From contig JANFAH010000007.1 of assembly GCA_024663395.1 (NCBI GenBank), positions 496,001 to 560,000 of the forward strand: 64,000 bases of DNA. Direction: 5' to 3'. A model generated the notes under the pieces. That model searched no databases. It saw only the letters and a list, made by a program, of their open reading frames with translations, and had not been told where the DNA came from. Made by a program: the position numbers and the translations under genes. Source of the DNA: Pisolithus tinctorius. Taxonomy: Eukaryota > Basidiomycota > Agaricomycetes > Boletales > Pisolithaceae. Of this stretch, positions 11,898 to 24,200 are shown piece by piece (position 1 is the stretch's first letter; each line of letters begins with the position of its first letter).

Positions 11898-13624
11898 TCT
11901 GGAGCCCACCGCGAGGGGGGTTCTGTCCACTTTGGGGAAAGAAGCCACCGTTTTATCACCGAACGAAGTTTTGCTGGGTTGAGTTGGACAAGCTAAGTAT
12001 TCAGAGTCTTGATTCTAGCTACCATCTACTCTCAGGAATTCAGGAAATTTTCAGAGCTAATTTTCAAGCAACAAATGTCGAGCAAGTGTCGAAGTCGAAG
12101 ATCCCTCGAGCCGAGAAGCAAGTCCGAAGGCAAATTAATAGTTGAATTTCTGAGAAGAAGTCGTGAGAATGCGCTGAGAGAACTCGAGGGAATGCCACCG
12201 AGGCATTCGAGGGATGCACCATGGTTCTCAGGGTGCGCAGCTGACCTTTTTAGGTATTTCAAAGAGGTTCGAAGTCTTTGCGAGCGCGAGAATTGCTTCG
12301 ATGACCAAGAATGGGCGAAATGGGCTTGCTGGTATGCAAGCGGCGAAATCTCAGACTCATGGTATGAGTTCGTTGAAGATCACCTGAGTTGGCCCGAATT
12401 TGTGGTGGCCATCGCGCGTTTGTATCCTGGGTCCCGGAAAATGGATCGACAGTATTCAAGGAGTGACCTTTACAGCCTCGTTGACAGCCGAGCAAGAAGA
12501 GAAATTCGTACAGAGGAAGAACTGATGAACTACAGACTATATTTTCTAGATTTAGCAACGTTTCTACGGGTTTCAAAGCAACTCGAGGCTGACGAGCTCG
12601 AAGACCTCTATGTACAAGGCTTCGACAAGGAATTCCGGCGCGAAATTATTCGGAAAATGCGACGCGACGATCAACGGCGACACTCGGATGATCCATGGCC
12701 CATGGAGCAAGTAACATACACAGCAACACGACTACTACACAAAGGATTTCGCTCGGAGCAAGCACAAACAAGTGCAGGAGACTACTATGAGCCACGAAGT
12801 GACCCAGAATCGAGTTTGGACAAGCAACATCTATCTACGAAGTGTTTTCTGCCTACAGCTACACATGACTCGCTGATGAACAATGTACAGGGATCTACAG
12901 AGTTATCAAGGTACATAGAGTGCGAGAAAGTACCGAAGTTAGTTTCGACAAGTCACGCGCAGCCACACAGCCCACTGGAGAAGACAAGTAGTGAGGACCG
13001 AAGCCCTGGCAGGCTCGTCGAAGCAGCCACAGTAACCTGTTTTGAGACGGGAGAGTTTTCCTTGAGTACAAACAGAATACTGACTACTGAGTTACAGGAA
13101 GCAGTAGAACTCGAGCGAGTCGAACCTGCATTGGTGGAGGAACCACTCACGACGAAAGTCCCATTCGAATTCGAAGCGAATTACAACACTCAAAGGGGTT
13201 TTTCTTTTTGTTTGTATCGAGCTTCTCTGATGGCTACTGGTGTGTCACTACAGGAGTCCTACCTAAGAGGTCGAGGTAATGAAAGGAGTGGCCTCGGAAT
13301 TCCTGCAGTCAGCAGAAATATGCATCAGTTAACCAATGACCCATTCAGGTCAAAGATTCCGCTCGAATTCAAAGCCGAAAGGCTTGAAGAACACCCGAAG
13401 CCCACAGGAGTTGAAGTCGAAGGGCTCGAAATACTCACAGGCAGTCCCGAAACAGATAGGTTGGCATACGAAGAGGTCATTGACTCACACAGAGCGCCGC
13501 AGCACATGAATCACATCGAGTCGAAGGTTATTGCGAGAAGAATTCGGGTCGAGGAGCCATCGAGGCTCGTCATACGAAGGAAGCCACCAGAAGAAATTTT
13601 GCGAATCGAAATGTTGAAGCACGC

Positions 13625-15472
13625 TGTGAGTCAAAGTGTGGAATGCTGGTGAAAACCAAACAAATCCAACACAAAAGACAAATAAGAGCGAGTGGTGGTT
13701 TGCCTCCGCGGAACCTGGAGGGCGGAAACCTAAATGTGGGGGGGAGACTTCAAGTAGAGGTGCTCCTGACACAAGTCGATGACGAGTTATGCAGGAGAGG
13801 ATGAATGAATGCTGATTGAGAAGGGGATGCTGAACAGAGCGAAGGTGTTCAGCCGAAAGGTACTTCAAGTAATGGACTTCAAGTAAACGTGCTCCTTGCA
13901 CAAGTCGATGACGAGTTATGCAGGAGTGGGAGGATGACTAAGCAAGACTTGCTGACTAAGTGGGGAGCTTCAGATGAATGATGGAGGCAGATAGACTCTT
14001 CCGAATGAGCCTCAACTACCAAGTATACGAATGACGACAGATAGACCCCTTCGTGGAGCCTCAACTGTTGACGATGAGATAGGCACTGAACTGATTGCTG
14101 GACTGCTTCTTGATCGATTGATTGTGGGTAGCTAAGTACATGGGGGTTTATATACTGAGGGGGGAGCACTGCTTGTGACAAACAAGGCACAAACACTTGG
14201 TAAGTAATGAGTAAGGACTGAGTAATCATGATGAGTAAGCGAGAAATGAAAAGTAAGCAAGCAAAGAGGATTGGTAAGTATTGGCAATGAGCGAGTCAAG
14301 GATAGTCAAAATATCACAAAATGAGTCAAATAGAATCAGAAACTGAGTAAGCGCACTGATATCACATTAGGGGGTGGCGATGCAAGTCAGATCTCAGTGG
14401 AGACATCTCTAGACCCAAAGATGGCATGACAGATGGATGGTGTTTCCAGACAGGGAAGTATTAATTCCAGAATTGAAGGGCATGAGTCAGGCGTCAAAGG
14501 GGGCTAGGGCGTTGGGGGTCTGGGGCAATGAGAGCATACGCGATCGCGTCTCCCACCCTTCCATCCTCTCAGCGAAGTTAACAAAAACTTCATGAACGGG
14601 GCTCTGATGGAGGAGGAGGAGAAGGGGGGACATCTTCTGCTGGATCTTGCAGTAAGAAGGCAAGATGCATGTCATACTCGTCATGAATGCGATCAGGGAG
14701 GCTGGAGGACAGTAGATTATACTGCAGCTGTCGCAATGCGGGAAGAATGATGGACGAGATTGGAATAAAGATGGTGCAGGGAGCAGGGAGGAACGATCCA
14801 TATGCTTCATCAACCGGGGAGACTGAAATGACCACATAAGACCTTTCTAACCGAGTGACAGACCTGAGGCGACCAAAGAACGTCCTTCTGGAAGTCATAC
14901 TGACAAGGAGAACACGCTGACCAAGCTGCATGGGACGAGATGGGGCTGACAATGACGGGATGAACCAGGGGGCTTCAGGACGGAAGCTGGTGGGAACACC
15001 TGGCAGATATATGTAGTCACTGTCTCTGGCAAATGAGACAAGCGAGACGATCGACGAAGAGGCGGCCATGATTGATGGACTTAGCGAAATGAGCGTCTGA
15101 TGGATGGAGTGCTGTAGAAACGTGTAGGGTGCGAGGATCCTCTCCAAATTTGGAAGGAAGAATCGTGGGACCGAGCACTTTAAGCGAGCATGCGAACCGA
15201 GTTGATATCTTTGGAAACGGTGGAGATATGATGGAAACCGGAATGCCGTACACGGGCGCTAAAAACTTTTAATGCGCGCTTAACTCGCTTCCTCTTTTCT
15301 CTTTAGCACTGATGACTCGTTCTTGTGCGAAGGATGACTGTTCACGTCCAACAGTCTTTCTACGCATGAGGCCTTTAGTCTTCATCTGCATGCATGGGCA
15401 TTGTGCGCAACTCGTCAACGAGTTAGGCAGAGTCAGCTGCAACCATGTCCACAACACCTTTGGTGTGTGACA
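13625..15472 (-). mobile_element. Element B copy 2, reverse orientation (1,848 bp)
   Basis: TGTGAGTCAAAGTG to GGTGTGTGACA on the plus strand. 4-bp duplication acgc (13621-13624, 15473-15476). It splits the element E gag without other damage, so it is younger than E. Contains the intact 480-bp ORF, and a TATA-like box (gtatataaaccc on the minus strand, about 14152). Confidence 0.9.
14590..15069 (-). CDS. Element-B ORF, copy 2 (159 aa, unknown function)
   Basis: ATG 15069 to TGA on the minus strand, 480 bp, no breaks. This is the most CpG-intact copy, so it is the best view of the ancestral protein: MAASSSIVSLVSFARDS at the start, YLPGVPTSFRPEAPWF, QRVLLVSMTSRRTFFGRL, RLERSYVVISVSPVDEAYG, LPAPCTIFIPISS, LPDRIHDEYDMHLAFLL, and a proline tail. 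No signal peptide, membrane segment or known motif is evident. The upstream extension to codon 26 before this ATG is open here but not conserved in copy 4. Confidence 0.65.
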   Translation of the reverse strand: MAASSSIVSLVSFARDSDYIYLPGVPTSFRPEAPWFIPSLSAPSRPMQLGQRVLLVSMTSRRTFFGRLRSVTRLERSYVVISVSPVDEAYGSFLPAPCTIFIPISSIILPALRQLQYNLLSSSLPDRIHDEYDMHLAFLLQDPAEDVPPSPPPPSEPRS

Positions 15473-15942
15473 ACGCGGCGAGGATAGATGCCCTCGCACT
15501 CGAAACATTCCGTGGCCACACAGTATCAGCAATAAATGTTTTATTTGAGGATTCGTCGAGCGAATCGACGCGCGCACTTGGTGTTAGGACTTGCGCAGAA
15601 AGTCCTGCGATGTTGACTAAGCGGAGTCACGTGACCGCTCTGCGCATCGTGGCCGCGCGCACTCAAGTACTACATACTGACGACTCTACTGTTACAGGCC
15701 AACTGTGCAAGATCGCGGCGATCGAAGAATATGAAGAATGGGGAGAGTGGTGTACCATATGGAAGTTACTGCGGCTACGAGCAATGGCGACAGCAGCAAG
15801 GACGACAATGGCAACAACCCGAGCGATAGCAACGACGACGACGACCCTACCTAGCGCAGGTAAATGGCCGTACGAGGTTGGAAATGCCGTCCGATGGGAA
15901 CGATGCGCGACGAGTGCGGATACTGAGCTCGATGGCTCAGAG

Positions 15943-18900
15943 GTACGTTTTGATTTCGAGACGCCTTACTTACATCTACGCTATTCTAGGGCTGAAAGGT
16001 ACCTACGATGAAGTGCAACCACGGCACGAGAATCTACGAAGGACTACGAACAAAAGACACTCGGACGTACTGCGAAACGAGTGCAACATCTACAGTTCGA
16101 ACTACAACAGCGATCGTCGAGGAGACGACATTCAGCGAGCATGAGTGCTGAGTGCAGCGGCCCAAGTTTTTATTTTGGTTGTGCGAATTTATGCTTACAG
16201 CTGCCACATTTTAAGGGATACAACGTTCTATGGAGTATCGTGCAAAAGCTACGGTGGTTACTGGCAACGATGGAGCTTGACACAGGCCGAAGACTGCACG
16301 ACGCTGGAACAGCGGTTCGACGGACACGAGGCGCGATGAGCGCAGATACTGAGCACTACGGCTCAAGGTTTCATTTCGATTTCAGAGCGTTTTACTTACA
16401 GCGTTTCTACTCTAGGGAAAATGGGTATAGGCGACGAAACACAACCGACGTCCCCACAATCGCTATTCAAGAATCCACAACGAACTACGAACATGGGTTG
16501 CACGGAGGTACAGCGAATCAAGCACGACGACTACGGTTCGATCTACAACAACGATCGTCGAGGATACGAGAGCAAGCGCGACATGAGGGAGACATCGGGA
16601 TCACACAGAACGAGCTCGATGGCTCAACTTTTCGTTTTGACTTCAGGGCATTGTACTCACACTGGCTTTGTTCTAGGGAAGGTAGCTATCTACGACGGAT
16701 AGCAGTCGTGATACAAGAAGCTATGACGAACTACGATCGAGGGTTGCGCGGGAGTACGACAAGTACAGCGGCAGTGACGACAACGTTTGACACAGACCGA
16801 AGGCTATGCAAGGCAAGAATGGCCGTCCGAAGGAAACAAAGCGCGATGAAGACCACCGAGCTCGAACGCTCGAAGTTCTGTTTTGGTCCTATGATAGTTT
16901 ACTTACACCTTTGTTATTCTAGGGAAGTCAGGTGTCTACAGCGGACGACTGTCGCAGTACGAGGAACGACGACGACCCTACTTAGTGCAGATAAATGGCC
17001 GTACGAGATTGGAAGTGCCGTTCGATGGGATTGGGGCGCAAGGAGCGCAGATACGGAGCCCTATGGCTCAAAGGTTCATTTCGACTTTGAGACGCTTTAC
17101 TTACATCTACGTTATTCTAGGGAAAACGGCTATACGAGACAACATCCAAGCTACATCCAAGCAACCGCGATACTAGGAGCTACGACGGTCTATGAAGAAA
17201 GACAAACACGAAGCTCACGGCTCGAACTACAACAGCGATCATCGAAGATACAAGATCCGACGGACGTGGGCGCCGAGCGCGACGGCCTGAGTCTCTGTTT
17301 TAGTCACGCAACTTTTTACTCACAGATAGGTTATTCTAGAATAGACGACGACTTCGAAGGAAGATCGCAGCGGGTCACAGAGCGACAAGTACGAAGATCA
17401 CACGGAAGTATCGCGGGACTAGCGCGGTGACTACAGTTCAATTTACAGCAGCAATCCTCGGAAACATGGGATCCGACAAGCATATATACTGAGCGTGACG
17501 GCTCAGGTTTTAGCTTTAATTTCGCAACTTTCTACTTACTGCTACATCGTACTAGAGTAAGCGACAGCTTCGAAGATAGAACGCGTCGATTTACAGCGCG
17601 ACAAGTACGACGGCCACGAAGTGCCACAAGAAACAAGCTCGAAGCGACTCGGTGGACTCGCACACAAGACTTAGCACGAATAGCAACACGAAGGCGAGAT
17701 TTGAAGTCGCGACAGGATACACAACATGTGAAGAGTATCGAGACCACACCGAGTGGGCTCCACAGCCCAAGTTTTAGTTATTTCCTTAGACCGTTTTGCT
17801 TACAGCTACTGCATTTTAGGGAACGCGAATTTTTACAGAGTATCAATGAACCTTCGAGTGTCGACGCGCCTACAGTACAAAGGTCCAGATCAGGACGACC
17901 TGCGACCGCATCCTTTGAAGAAGAAGAAGCCTACCTTACTGTCGATCGAAGCGAAATTTTAGGTCGACATGCCGTCGAGCAGTTAGCAAGGGGAGACACC
18001 ATCCCCATGTTGGATATTGTGCAGAGACATCATGATGTCCCGTTTTATTCGGGGGACACCACAGATGAACGGGACGTGTTGGATATATTGGAGAGATCAG
18101 GCATTACATATATTGTACAGAATGCCTTACTACGGCGAGGCGCGAGAGACCCCTCCATCTACTTCAGGGGTTACGTCGAAGGCACCCGAGCCATCATCGA
18201 AGCAGCCATCGCAGCTGGTGTCCGTAGGCTCGTCTACACGAGTTCCGCAGGCATCGTATTTGACAGCACTGATGTCGTGAATGTCGACGAACGAGTGCCC
18301 TACCTGGAGAAGCCGTTCGACGCATATAATGATGCCCAAGGGGTGTTCGGGTCCAGAGACAGCCAGATAGGTGGCAGCGGAAGTCTGTTCGATTGTACCT
18401 ACGACGGGAACATCGTGCGCACGATCCTACTTGCTGGGAACGAGCTCGTTCCTCCTCCCTCTTACTCTCCTACCACGTCGAGCGAACCCAGACTAGACCC
18501 CGAGGGTGCGACAGCAAAGCTCAGCGAATCTCTACTCCGTGCTCTCCTTCCCATATGTGCCACAACCGAATATCACCGCACGATGCACGGCTCCATGCAG
18601 GCACTCAGTTCCTATGTTGCACCCACACCCAATGCTGAATCCATCCTATCCGCGTTCAACACCCCATTTGACCCATGTGGACTCACGGACCCCGTTGTCT
18701 GTTCTCGAAGCGATGGACAAGCGTTCTTCATCACAAATGGAGAAGTGTTTGGTATCTTAGACTTTACAAGGGTATACAACGAGTACGAGCGAAAACCATC
18801 GCACTTAAAGGTACAGGGTACATATGAATGGCTATGTGACGAGACGAGGGTATGGCTCATCATCGAACGGTGGTCGTTTGAAGCAACAGCAAGCTTTCGA

Positions 18901-18995
18901 TGGAGGAGATGCATAGAGGATTCATGCGCTGAGCTCAACGGCTCAATCTTTCTCTTTTGTTTTGTGTCATATCGCTTACAGCTACTTTACTATAG
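15943..18995 (+). repeat. Tandem array of ten intron-like modules in element E
   Basis: Modules of 47-50 nt lie at 15943-15989, 16166-16215, 16368-16415, about 16629-16676, 16875-16922, 17074-17120, 17291-17339, 17507-17555, 17771-17819 and about 18947-18995. Shared layout: a short inverted repeat GAGC-n6-GCTC, then usually GT, a T-rich run (ttcatttcgattt), ttacttaca, and tattctag followed by ggaa. This matches a fungal mini-intron (donor, branch site, acceptor). Spacing is 199-264 bp in the first nine; the captured gene separates the ninth from the tenth. Modules 4 and 10 have lost the GT. The sequences between modules also repeat (for example acaacagcgatcgtcgagga). Confidence 0.65.
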
Positions 18996-19014
18996 GAAAG
19001 TTCAGTGTCTATGA
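17701..19014 (+). pseudogene. ERG26: Captured ERG26-like sterol-4-alpha-carboxylate 3-dehydrogenase fragment fused in an element E ORF
   Basis: A 437-codon open frame. Residues about 87-357 (17959-18771) match the NAD-dependent sterol decarboxylase/epimerase family: LGRHAVEQL after the missing Rossmann glycine motif, HHDVPFYSGDTTDE, VEGTRAIIEAAIAAGVRRLV, YTSSAGIVF, VDERVPYLEKPFDAYND, GSLFDCTYDGNIV, then DGQAFFITNGE. ERG26 acts in C-4 demethylation during ergosterol synthesis (family knowledge). The glycine-rich NAD motif and the Lys of the YxxxK pair are absent, and blocks between YND, GVFGSRDSQ and GGSGSLFDC are deleted, all without breaking the frame. It lies in the same orientation as gag, and intron-like modules 9 and 10 flank it. 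Not a working enzyme as read; a transduced host gene piece. Confidence 0.7.
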
Positions 19015-20372
19015 AGAGGTAGGAGCGACATCCAAGTGGCTGCGGTGTGGAAGTGCAAAGCAACACACAAGGACGAACACCGGACTATCAAATCGAAGCT
19101 ACACAAGACAATTCGACAGCTCTACTACAATGTTGAAGGAAATGAGATGTTTGATGACGAAGGCCGGGAGGTGGCATGGTGGATGTTAGCAACAACGACA
19201 GGACTGGATGCGGATCGACAGCCGTGCAAAATAGGAAGCGTCATTCGATGGACGGCTCGAAGCTGTTCATCAGTACTTAGCATCAAGACTTCGTCCGCCC
19301 GACTGTGAGGTTGAAGGCCGACAACCAAGATCGAACAAAGTTAGCACCTACACCCGTCAGGGTCGAAGACCTATCTCCGAAGGAGGCTCAAGGATCTACG
19401 AACTAAAGGTGGTGGGTTTTGTTAGAGCTCGAACATGTGCTACATTGAAGTACTTGGTTTCTAGCAGTGAAAAAGTAGTGAATGAAGATGGGCGACTCGA
19501 AGTCGCTCAGCGATACTTAGCGTGAGGGCTTCGGCCACCAGACGAAGTACCAGACGAAGTATGAGAAATCAAGGGCGCGCGTGCACAGCGAGTCGAGGCT
19601 GTGAAAATAGGAATGGGACAGGTGGACGGAGCGAAGGTCCCGGTGAGCGTATATATATAGTTTTTCTTTCATTTGAGTTTTGCTTCGAGCAAAATCGTTC
19701 AACCAAGTCGCACTAACCTTCGGGTGATTCTACTCACCCTGATTTGTAGTTTCGAGTTCCGTTGTTTTTCTTCGTGCTAAATCGTCTTAAGGACGAGCAG
19801 TAGTTGAGAGCACATATGCGTGTAAGGATAGTAAATACACGACTGATCGAGGTTCGTTTTTAGGTACATATATACGTCTTCGAGCTGCCTCGTAGAGGGC
19901 CAGCATCCGCTGTACCAGCCGCTGAGCTGCGTTACACCCTGTTACTGTTTCGCACAAAGACTGTGCCTCGAAGAGCTGTCATTGACTCGCTCTGCACTCA
20001 ATTTATTACTCACTTGTTCGCTTGCCTGGAGATTATCTCCGTCGTCTTTTGGTTCGAGGTTTGGGCCTTGAGGGGAGTGTTCGAGAGGCAGGGTGTGTGT
20101 TCGAGAGGCCAGGTGGCGCTCTGTAGGTGGAAAAGGGTTGTGTTCGAGGGCGAAAGGTTTTGAGGATGAAGAAGGTTGTTCAGCGAGATCAGGAGCGTGT
20201 TTTGGGAAGGAAGGGGGTCATGTTTGAGTAGTGAGGAGGTTAGGGGCGAAGAGTTGTGTTTGAAGGGCATGAGGATATGCGGTGAGGTCCAGGGAAGCAG
20301 ATGCGAGGATGAGGATGTTCGTGCGAGGAGGAGAGCGACCGAGGACGGTTGAATTCTAAACCACCCCTCGGA
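19015..20372 (+). other. Element E 3' noncoding region
   Basis: No coding region supported. Holds a further degenerate copy of the inter-module sequence (19150-19270), a strong TATA-like stretch (gtatatatatag, about 19649), and short direct repeats of gtgttcgagaggc near 20080-20120. No clear polypurine tract precedes the 3' LTR. Confidence 0.45.
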
Positions 20373-20834
20373 TGTAGGGAACGAGTTCGAGTTCCCTAGG
20401 AGAATCCGTCTTGGTCAGGAGTTTAGGGGTGGAAGGACTTGTTTTATTTCTTGCCTTTGTTTTTGTGTTTGTACGCCTGGACTTGGTGACGAGCAGCCGC
20501 GTCGCTGACTAAGCGCGTGTGCTGTGTTCGCGCGAGTTCAGTTTACCATAAGAACAAGTACATGTCACAGGCCCTCAGTAGTAGGGTGATTTAGTCTCGC
20601 ATTTCGGCAAGTTTTCGAAGTTAGATTTATTACTTTGGGGAGTACCCAAAGTGCCAGGAGGACTGGCAAGAGTATTAGACAGGCACAGCTAAGTATCTTT
20701 TTTTCTAGTTCGCATTTTTTACTTTTTTACTACACTTCTTTCTCCAGAGAGAACCTCCCTTTTGGGTTGAGCACTAAACTCGCCCATTACTGACTATTAC
20801 CATTATAGGTATATCTATTTTACCTATTCCTACA
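20373..20834 (+). repeat. Element E 3' LTR
   Basis: 462 bp, nearly identical to 11436-11897. Visible differences: gtacgcctgg versus gtacccctgg, and gtctcgcat versus gtcttgcat. Followed by ccgg and then element F. Confidence 0.9.
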
Positions 20835-20838
20835 CCGG

Positions 20839-21216
20839 TGTGACGAGACCTAAACAACAGGGTTTGTTGTAGGCTTGCACCAAGAACCAACAGAAGAGAG
20901 AGGGAAGAAGGAGGAGATGGCTTTAGAAGCAGGTGGCTTTAGGACTTGAAGACCCAAATGAACTAGCTTAGAGCTAGTTGGGCAATTGAGCGATGGTACT
21001 TATACTAAGGTACATGAGGTAACGGTGAGGCATACATGAGGTCCATGACATCATAGTGATGTCATAATGATATCATGGTGGAGCGGAACATACTAGAAGG
21101 AGAAAGCATGGTAAAGGTGAGGTGAGGTCTAGGCCGGAGCCCAGACCGAGATCAAGAGATAAGACAAGACGAGAAGATTAGATAAGACAAAAAGGAAAAG
21201 AGTACGTATCGTAACA
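20839..21216 (-). repeat. Element F 3' LTR
   Basis: TGTGACGAGACC to TATCGTAACA on the plus strand. It differs from the 5' LTR at ten sites by my alignment, every one a CpG transition. Confidence 0.9.
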
Positions 21217-21227
21217 CTATCCCCTCC

Positions 21228-24200
21228 TTAGAAATCGACTTCCAGGTGATTGAAGGTCGGGACAGTGTCAGTGAAGTTCTCCAGGGGTCGGAAGAGGGAG
21301 GAGAAGAGGGAGGAGTCCATACCGTGAAGCTTCCGAGGGGCAGAAGGATTACGACAGTGGAAATCCCTGACAACACCAGGAGCAGACTTTAAAGCGGACT
21401 CAGGTTCCCAGGTGCGGTCCTCATCATGATACCCCTTCCAATGGACAAGGTATTCAAGCCTGTTCCTTTTCAGATGAGAATCAGCGACATAGTCTACCTC
21501 AAACTCCTCATCGCCTTTGTGTCCTACCACTGGTCCAGGGCAAGTGACAGTTTGTCCCTCCAAAGGGCCCTTGTACGGCTTGACCCAAAAAACGTTAACA
21601 ACTGGATGGATTTTGAGGGTTTTGGGTAGTTTTAACTCAACCGCATTGGGTTTGAGTGAAACGATTTTGTAGGGGCCGATCCATCGTTTGGTGAGTTTCC
21701 GAGAGGGGCATCCTGAGAGAGAGATGCAGGAGGTCTCCAACCAGACCATGTCACCAACAGAGTAGGAGGGGGTATTGGAGCGGGACATGTCTGCAGACAT
21801 CCTCATTTGCTCTGCAGCTTTAACCAAAGCTTTCCTTGTATCCTCCAAAACCTTAGCGAGGTCAACGGCGTGGTCTGTAGCTGCCTCTGCCTTGGAAAGG
21901 AAGGGTTCCACACCCATCCTGGGGGTGTAGGAACGAGTAACCGAGAAGGGGCTCCTGCCAGTGGACTCCTGTCGTTTGTTATTATAGGAGAACTGGGCGA
22001 CCTTGAGCCAAGAAGGCCAAGAATCCTGTTGGTCATTGACAAAGAGGCAGAGATACTGCTGCAAGTCTTGGTTAAGGCGTTCCGTTTGACCATCTGTCTG
22101 AGGGTGAAAGGCAGTGGAGAGTTTGGGTTTGACCCCAAGCATTTTGCAGAGCTCAGTAGTGAATGCACTGGCGAACTGGGGGCCTCGATCAGAGATGACG
22201 GAGGAAGGTAACCCATGCTGGGTCCACACATGATCCCGAAAGAGTTCCACAGTCTGAAGCGAGGAAACCTCCTTGGTAGTGGGGGCAAAAACCACCTCCT
22301 TCGAAAACCTGTCCACCACCACCATGACATTGTCAAAGCCCTGTGCCTCTGGTAGCTCCATGAAGTCCACTGAGATGTCAGTCCAGGGGCACTCCAGGAT
22401 GGGGTTCGGAAGAAGCTTTCCTGCGGGAGGAGTCCTAGAGCTTTTTGCCATCTGGCAACGGTGACACGCCGAGACGTAGTCCTTGACAGTGGCAGTCATT
22501 CCAGGCCAAACATAGCTGTGAGAGACGAGCTCCAGAGTCTTCTTCCATCCAGGATGTCCTGCAAGCGGAGTGTCATGGTGTTTCTCGAGGCAATGGATCC
22601 TGACGGCAGGTGGGACATAAACCTTCCCTTGACAGACATACAGTCCTTCCCTGAGGACAGAACCTTCCGGCTGTGGTGTTACCGATGAGGCGGACTTCAG
22701 AGTGAGAACAAGGTCAACATCCTCTCCTACCATCAAGGTGGTTGCCACCCTAGAGGGGTCGAGCAACGTGACCCCTTGGTTATCTGACCCCTTTTCTGGC
22801 TTGTGATCCTCTCTCCTGGAAAGGGCATCAGCCCTGGCCATTGAAGACCCAGGTTTATACACCAGCTTGTAGTTGAACCGGGAGAGGTACTGGGCCCACC
22901 GTGCCTGGCGGTGATCTAGGTTCTGTGCTTTCATGAAATATTGGAGGTTCGAGTGGTCCGTCCAAATCTTGAACTGATAAGGAGTGGCCTCCAGATAGTG
23001 TCTCCATGTCTCCAAAGCACAAATTATGGCCAGCATCTCCTTATCAAAGACCTGGTAGTTTCGTTCTGGAGGGGACATGGAATGGGAGTAGAAGGCGATG
23101 GGTCGCCAGAGGTCATCCTCGCATTTTACGGAGAGGACAGCACCGGTAGCGAAGTCTGAGGCATCGGTCTCTAAACGAAACTCCCCGTCCTGATCTGGGA
23201 AAGCGAGGACAGGAGCAGTGGTGAAGGCGACCTTCAGAGCGTCGAAGGCCTGTTGCTCTCGTGGACCCCAAGCCCAGAGCTGATCTTTTCTTGTGAGGTC
23301 ATTCAGTGGACGAGTGATCTGGGCGAAGTCCTTGATGAAGCGCTGGTAAAAGTTTGCCAAGCCCAAGAAGGCTCGTACCGAGTGAACCTTTGTAGGAACC
23401 GGCCACTCGGTTATGGCCTTAACCTTACTCTCGTCCATGCTGACCCCTTCAGTTCCAACCACCATGCCTAGGAACTCTACCTGCTTTTGCTTGAAGAAGC
23501 ATTTCTCTGGTTTGACAAAGAGGTCATTCTCCTCCAGCCTCCTCAGTACCTCCAGGACTATCCTGTCGTGTTCCTTTTCATCATCCGTTTTTGTGAAGAT
23601 CATCAGGTCGTCGATATAGACCACAAGGACGTCCTCCATGTCACCAAAGATATCGTTCATCATGTTTTGGAAGGTGGATGGCAAATTGCAGAGGCCGAAG
23701 TACATAACCAGTGGTTCATATGCTCCCTTATGGGTGATGAAGGCAGCCTTCCACTCGTCTCCTTCCTTTACGCGAACATTGTTGTATCCCCATCGGAGAT
23801 CCATCTTGGTGAAGAGTTTACAGCCCTTGAGCTTGTCGACGAGCTGAGAAATGAGAGGGAGAGGGTATGCATTCTTAACTGTATGTTCGTTGAGGTAGCG
23901 GTAGTCCTGAACCATACATTTCTTCCCATCCTTCTTTGGCACAAAGAATACCGGTGAGGTCTGCAGTGACTTCGAGGGACGGATGTAGCCTTTACGCAGT
24001 TGGTCCTCAAGGAAGTCCGATACCTCTTTTTGTTCTTCTATGGAGAGTGGGATGAGACGACCGCATTTGGGAGTGAAGGTTTCTTTAAGGTCGATGGCAT
24101 GGTCCCATGGTTTATGAAGCGGCATCCTTTCCGACTCTTCCTTGGAGAACACCTTTAGGTACTGGTGATACTCTTTCGGGACGAGTTCTTCAGTAGTGCC

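Larger units (their letters stand above)
12075..16011 (+). pseudogene. Element E gag-like ORF (716 codons), interrupted by B copy 2
   Basis: ATG 12075 (MSSKCRSRRSLEPRSK) runs open to 13624; after B2 and the duplicated acgc are removed, the frame continues from 15477 (RIDALALETFRG) to a stop at 16009-16011. Capsid-type features near residues 50-140: WFSGCAADLFRYFKEV, a Trp-rich helix region (EWAKWACWYASGEISDSWYEF) and WPEFVVAIARLYPG, the layout seen in gypsy gag proteins where a 'Tyr-Pro-Gly' closes the domain. No CCHC knuckle is seen. The C-terminal third is Glu/Arg-rich. Without B2 the frame is intact, so the break is recent. Intron-like module 1 falls in its last codons. Confidence 0.65.
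11436..20834 (+). mobile_element. Young LTR element E with gag, intron-like array and captured gene
   Basis: Two 462-bp LTRs (11436-11897, 20373-20834) with perfect TGTAGG..CCTACA ends and only two differences that I can see. Flanks are ccgg on both sides (4-bp duplication). Internal order: gag ORF, B copy 2 insertion, tandem intron-like modules, ERG26-like captured segment, AT-rich noncoding 3' part. No pol is present, so it depends on another element. CpG content is high, matching recent insertion. Confidence 0.8.

Noticed and set aside
15943..18995. Helitron 3' ends (hairpin plus CTAG) for the repeated modules
   Set aside because: The hairpin is about 45 nt from tctag instead of about 10, and the modules fit mini-introns better.
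17701..19014. A functional host ERG26 gene
   Set aside because: The NAD-binding glycine motif and catalytic Lys are missing, and it lies inside an LTR element.
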